A DNA stretch of 64,000 bases from Dallia pectoralis. Its lineage: Eukaryota; Chordata; Actinopteri; Esociformes; Umbridae. Both the position numbers and the translations under genes were made by a program. The stretch spans positions 17,457,406 through 17,521,405 of the forward strand of contig CM055745.1 of the NCBI GenBank assembly GCA_029465975.1. Reading direction: 5' to 3'. Under the pieces are notes generated by a model. The model saw only the letters and a list, made by a program, of their open reading frames with translations. It had not been told where the DNA came from and searched no databases. Each line of letters opens with the position of its first letter. Position 1 is the first letter of the stretch. Of the stretch, positions 60,284 to 64,000 are shown piece by piece.

Positions 60284-63200
60284 CAGGTACCAGTAGGATC
60301 ATGTACCAGTAGGAGTATATACCAGTAGGAGCATGTACCAGCAGGAGCATGTACCAGTATGATTATATACCAGTAGGAGTATATACCAGTAGGAGCATGT
60401 ACCAGCAGGAGCATGTACCAGTAGGAGCACGTACCAGTAGGAGCATGTACCAGTAGGAGTATATACCAGTAGGAGTATATACCAGTAGGAGTATATACCA
60501 GTAGGAGTATGTACCAGTAGCAGTATATACCAGTAGGAGTATGTACCAGTAGGAGTATGTACCAGTAGGAGTATGTACCAGTAGGAGTATGTACCAGTAT
60601 GATTATATACCAGTAGGAGTATATACCAGTAGGAGTATATACCAGTAGGAGTATATACCAGTAGGAGTATGTACCAGTAGGAGTATGTACCAGTAGGAGT
60701 ATGTACCAGTATGATTATATACCAGTATGATTATATACCAGTAGGAGTATATACCAGTAGGAGTATATACCAGTATGAGCATGTGCCAGTATGAGTATGT
60801 ACCAGTATGAGTATGTACCAGTAGGAGTATGTACCAGTAGGAGTATATACCAGTAGGAGTATATACCAGTAGGAGTATGTACCAGTAGGAGCATGTACCA
60901 GTAGGAGCATGTACCAGTAGGAGTATGTACCAGTAGGAGTATGTACCAGTAGGAGTATATACCAGTAGGAGTATATACCAGTAGGAGTATGTACCAGTAG
61001 GAGCATGTACCAGTAGGAGTATATACCAGTTGGAGTATATACCAGTAGGAGTATATACCAGTAGGAGTATGTACCAGTATGAGTATGTACCAGTATGAGT
61101 ATGTACCAGTATGAGTATGTACCAGTATGAGTATGTACCAGTATGAGTATATACCAGTAGGAGTATATACCAGTAGGAGCATGTACCAGTAGGAGTATGT
61201 ACCAGTTGGATCTTGTACCAGTATGAGTATATACCAGTATGAGTATATACCAGTAGGAGTATATACCAGTAGGAGTATGTACCAGTTGGAGTATATACCA
61301 GTAGGAGTATGTACCAGTAGGAGTATGTACCAGTAGGAGTATGTACCAGTAGGAGTATATACCAGTAGGAGTATATACCAGTAGGAGCATATACCAGTAG
61401 GAGTATATACCAGTAGGAGCATGTACCAGTAGGAGTATGTACCAGTAGGAGTATATACCAGTAGGAGCATGTACCAGTAGGAGCATGTACCAGTAGGAGC
61501 ACGTACCAGTAGGAGCATGTACCAGTAGGAGTATATACCAGTAGGAGTATATACCAGTAGGAGTATATACCAGTAGGAGTATATACCAGTAGGAGCATGT
61601 ACCAGTAGGAGTATATACCAGTAGGAGTATATACCAGTATGAGTATATACCAGTAGGAGTATGTACCAGTAGCAGTATATACCAGTAGGAGTATGTACCA
61701 GTAGGAGTATGTACCAGTAGGAGTATGTACCAGTAGGAGTATGTACCAGTATGATTATATACCAGTAGGAGTATATACCAGTAGGAGTATATACCAGTAG
61801 GAGTATATACCAGTAGGAGTATGTACCAGTAGGAGTATGTACCAGTAGGAGTATGTACCAGTATGATTATATACCAGTATGATTATATACCAGTAGGAGT
61901 ATATACCAGTAGGGGTATATACCAGTATGAGCATGTGCCAGTATGAGTATGTACCAGTATGAGTATGTACCAGTAGGAGTATGTACCAGTAGGAGTATAT
62001 ACCAGTAGGAGTATATACCAGTAGGAGTATATACCAGTAGGAGTATGTACCAGTAGGAGTATGTACCAGTAGGAGCATGTACCAGTAGGAGTATATACCA
62101 GTAGGAGTATGTACCAGTAGGAGTATGTACCAGTATGAGTATGTACCAGTAGGAGTATGTACCAGTAGGAGTATGTACCAGTTGGAGTATATACCAGTAG
62201 GAGTATATACCAGTAGGAGTATGTACCAGTAGGAGCATGTACCAGTATGATTATATACCAGTATGATTATATACCAGTAGGAGTATTTACCAGTAGGAGT
62301 ATGTACCAGTATGAGTATGTACCAGTATGAGTATGTACCAGTATGAGTATGTACCAGTATGAGTATATACCAGTAGGAGTATATACCAGTAGGAGCATGT
62401 ACCAGTAGGAGTATGTACCAGTTGGATCTTGTACCAGTATGAGTATATACCAGTAGGAGTATATACCAGTAGGAGTATATACCAGTAGGAGTATATACCA
62501 GTAGGATCCTGTACCAGTAGGATCTTGTACCAGTAGGATCTTGTACCAGTAGGAGTATATACCAGTAGGAGTATATACCAGTAGGAGTATATACAAGTAG
62601 GAGTATATACCAGTAGGAGTATATACCAGTAGGATCTTGTACCAGTAGGATCTTGTACCAGTAGGAGTATATACCAGTAGGAGCATGTACCAGTAGGAGC
62701 ATGTACCAGTAGGAGCACGTACCAGTAGGAGCATGTACCAGTAGGAGTATATACCAGTAGGAGTATATACCAGTAGGAGTATATACCAGTAGGAGTATAT
62801 ACCAGTAGGAGCATGTACCAGTAGGAGTATATACCAGTAGGAGTATATACCAGTATGAGTATATACCAGTAGGAGTATGTACCAGTAGCAGTATATACCA
62901 GTAGGAGTATGTACCAGTAGGAGTATGTACCAGTAGGAGTATGTACCAGTAGGAGTATGTACCAGTAGGAGTATGTACCAGTTTGATTATATACCAGTAG
63001 GAGTATATACCAGTAGGAGTATATACCAGTAGGAGTATATACCAGTAGGAGTATGTACCAGTAGGAGTATGTACCAGTATGATTATATACCAGTATGATT
63101 ATATACCAGTAGGAGTATATACCAGTAGGAGTATATACCAGTATGAGCATGTGCCAGTATGAGTATGTACCAGTGTGAGTATGTACCAGTGTGAGTATGT

Positions 63201-64000
63201 ACCAGTAGGAGTATGTACCAGTAGGAGTATATACCAGTAGGAGTATGTACCAGTAGGAGTATATACCAGTAGGAGTATATACCAGTAGGAGTATGTACCA
63301 GTAGGAGTATGTACCAGTAGGAGTGTGTACCAGTAGGAGTATGTACCAGTTGGAGTATATACCAGTAGGAGTATATACCAGTAGGAGTATGTACCAGTAG
63401 GAGCATGTACCAGTAGGAGCATATACCAGTAGGAGTATATACCAGTAGGAGTATATACCAGTAGGAGTATATACCAGTAGGAGTATGTACCAGTATGAGT
63501 ATGTACCAGTATGAGTATGTACCAGTATGAGTATGTACCAGTATGAGTATACACCAGTAGGAGTATATACCAGTAGGAGCATGTACCAGTAGGAGTATGT
63601 ACCAGTTGGATCTTGTACCAGTATGAGTATATACCAGTAGGAGTATATACCAGTAGGAGTATATACCAGTAGGAGTATATACCAGTAGGATCTTGTACCA
63701 GTAGGATCTTGTACCAGTAGGAGTATATACCAGTAGGAGTATATACAAGTAGGAGTATATACCAGTAGGAGTATATACCAGTAGGATCTTGTACCAGTAG
63801 GATCTTGTACCAGTAGGAGTATGTACCAGTAGGAGTATATACCAGTAGGAGTATATACCAGTAGGAGTATGTACCAGTAGGAGTATGTACCAGTAGGATC
63901 ATGTACCAGTAGGATCTTGTACCAGTAGGATCGTGTACCAGTAGGATCTTGTCCCAAGAGGATCTTGTACCAGTAGGAGTATGTCCAGTAGGAACTTGTA
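60284..64000. repeat. 16-bp minisatellite with blocks of about 1.2 kb, running off the window
   Basis: Units of TATATACCAGTAGGAG with GTATGTACC, GCATGTACC, ATCTTGTACC and AGTATGAG variants, about 230 copies. Rare variants recur at multiples of 16: GAGCATGTGCCAG at 60777, 61929 and 63145 (1152 and 1216 bp apart), TTGGATCTTGTACC at 61206, 62422 and 63606 (1216 and 1184 bp), GAGCACGTACC at 60425, 61497 and 62713. Frames of 250-556 codons on the minus strand reading YWYILLLV are artefacts. Confidence 0.97.

Noticed and set aside
60603..63957. Hydrophobic repeat proteins (YWYILLLVYTPTG) that look like membrane proteins
   Set aside because: The 16-bp period yields a 16-residue repeat in all three frames; several overlapping frames are open and none has a non-repeat part.

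Overview
This window looks like nuclear DNA of a teleost fish. I find no exon or gene that I can support apart from transposon remnants. The basis for a fish is the repeat content: decayed LINEs with RTE-type and L2/Rex-type coding remnants, Gypsy-like LTRs beginning TGTCAC, a Tc1-like transposon relic, and dispersed sequences that I remember from salmonids and related euteleosts. The species is not determined; a salmonid or other early-branching euteleost is a low-confidence guess.

The dominant feature is tandem repetition. By my own sum about 33 kb of the 64 kb is minisatellite or microsatellite, in roughly twenty apparently unrelated families with periods of 13, 15, 16, 17, 19, 21, 28, 31, 33 (twice), 39, 40, 42, 47, 49, 59, 64 and 71 bp, plus long TG/CA and CT tracts. 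Several have a higher-order structure: 27- and 23-monomer offsets in the 47-bp satellite, 8-monomer blocks in the 28-bp and one 33-bp array, and blocks of about 1.15-1.22 kb in the 16-bp array at the right edge. Periods divisible by three keep reading frames open on both strands for hundreds of codons; these are artefacts, not genes.

Layout. 1-1864: 16/11-bp array with a duplicated piece of its own flank. 2.5-3.9 kb: TG/CA tracts. 4.4-5.3 kb: a solo LTR with target-site duplication and LINE tails. 5.8-8.4 kb: 42- and 71-bp arrays and a reverse LTR. 10.1-11.4 kb: a 64-bp array built from a tRNA-Ala-like (SINE head) unit. 11.7-13.8 kb: a second solo LTR, then a 1.3-kb foldback DNA element. 14.0-23.4 kb: four arrays in series (39, 28, 17, 19 bp). 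23.4-30.6 kb: mostly single-copy DNA with possible conserved non-coding stretches and a 97-bp insertion carrying a hammerhead-ribozyme-like motif. 30.6-33.5 kb: the 47-bp satellite bracketed by duplicated LTR-like sequence. 33.8-38.8 kb: single-copy DNA and a decayed LINE. 38.8-44.4 kb: four further arrays. 44.4-50.4 kb: mostly single-copy with an RTE-type LINE relic and an almost pure TG tract. 50.4-58.0 kb: 33-, 13-, 33- and 49-bp arrays. 58.0-60.3 kb: a Tc1 relic and a LINE 3' fragment. 60.3 kb to the end: a 16-bp array that continues beyond the window.

The single-copy islands contain ATTA-rich stretches resembling the gene deserts around developmental regulators. The density of minisatellites suggests a subtelomeric or otherwise recombination-prone location. 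Both statements are inference.
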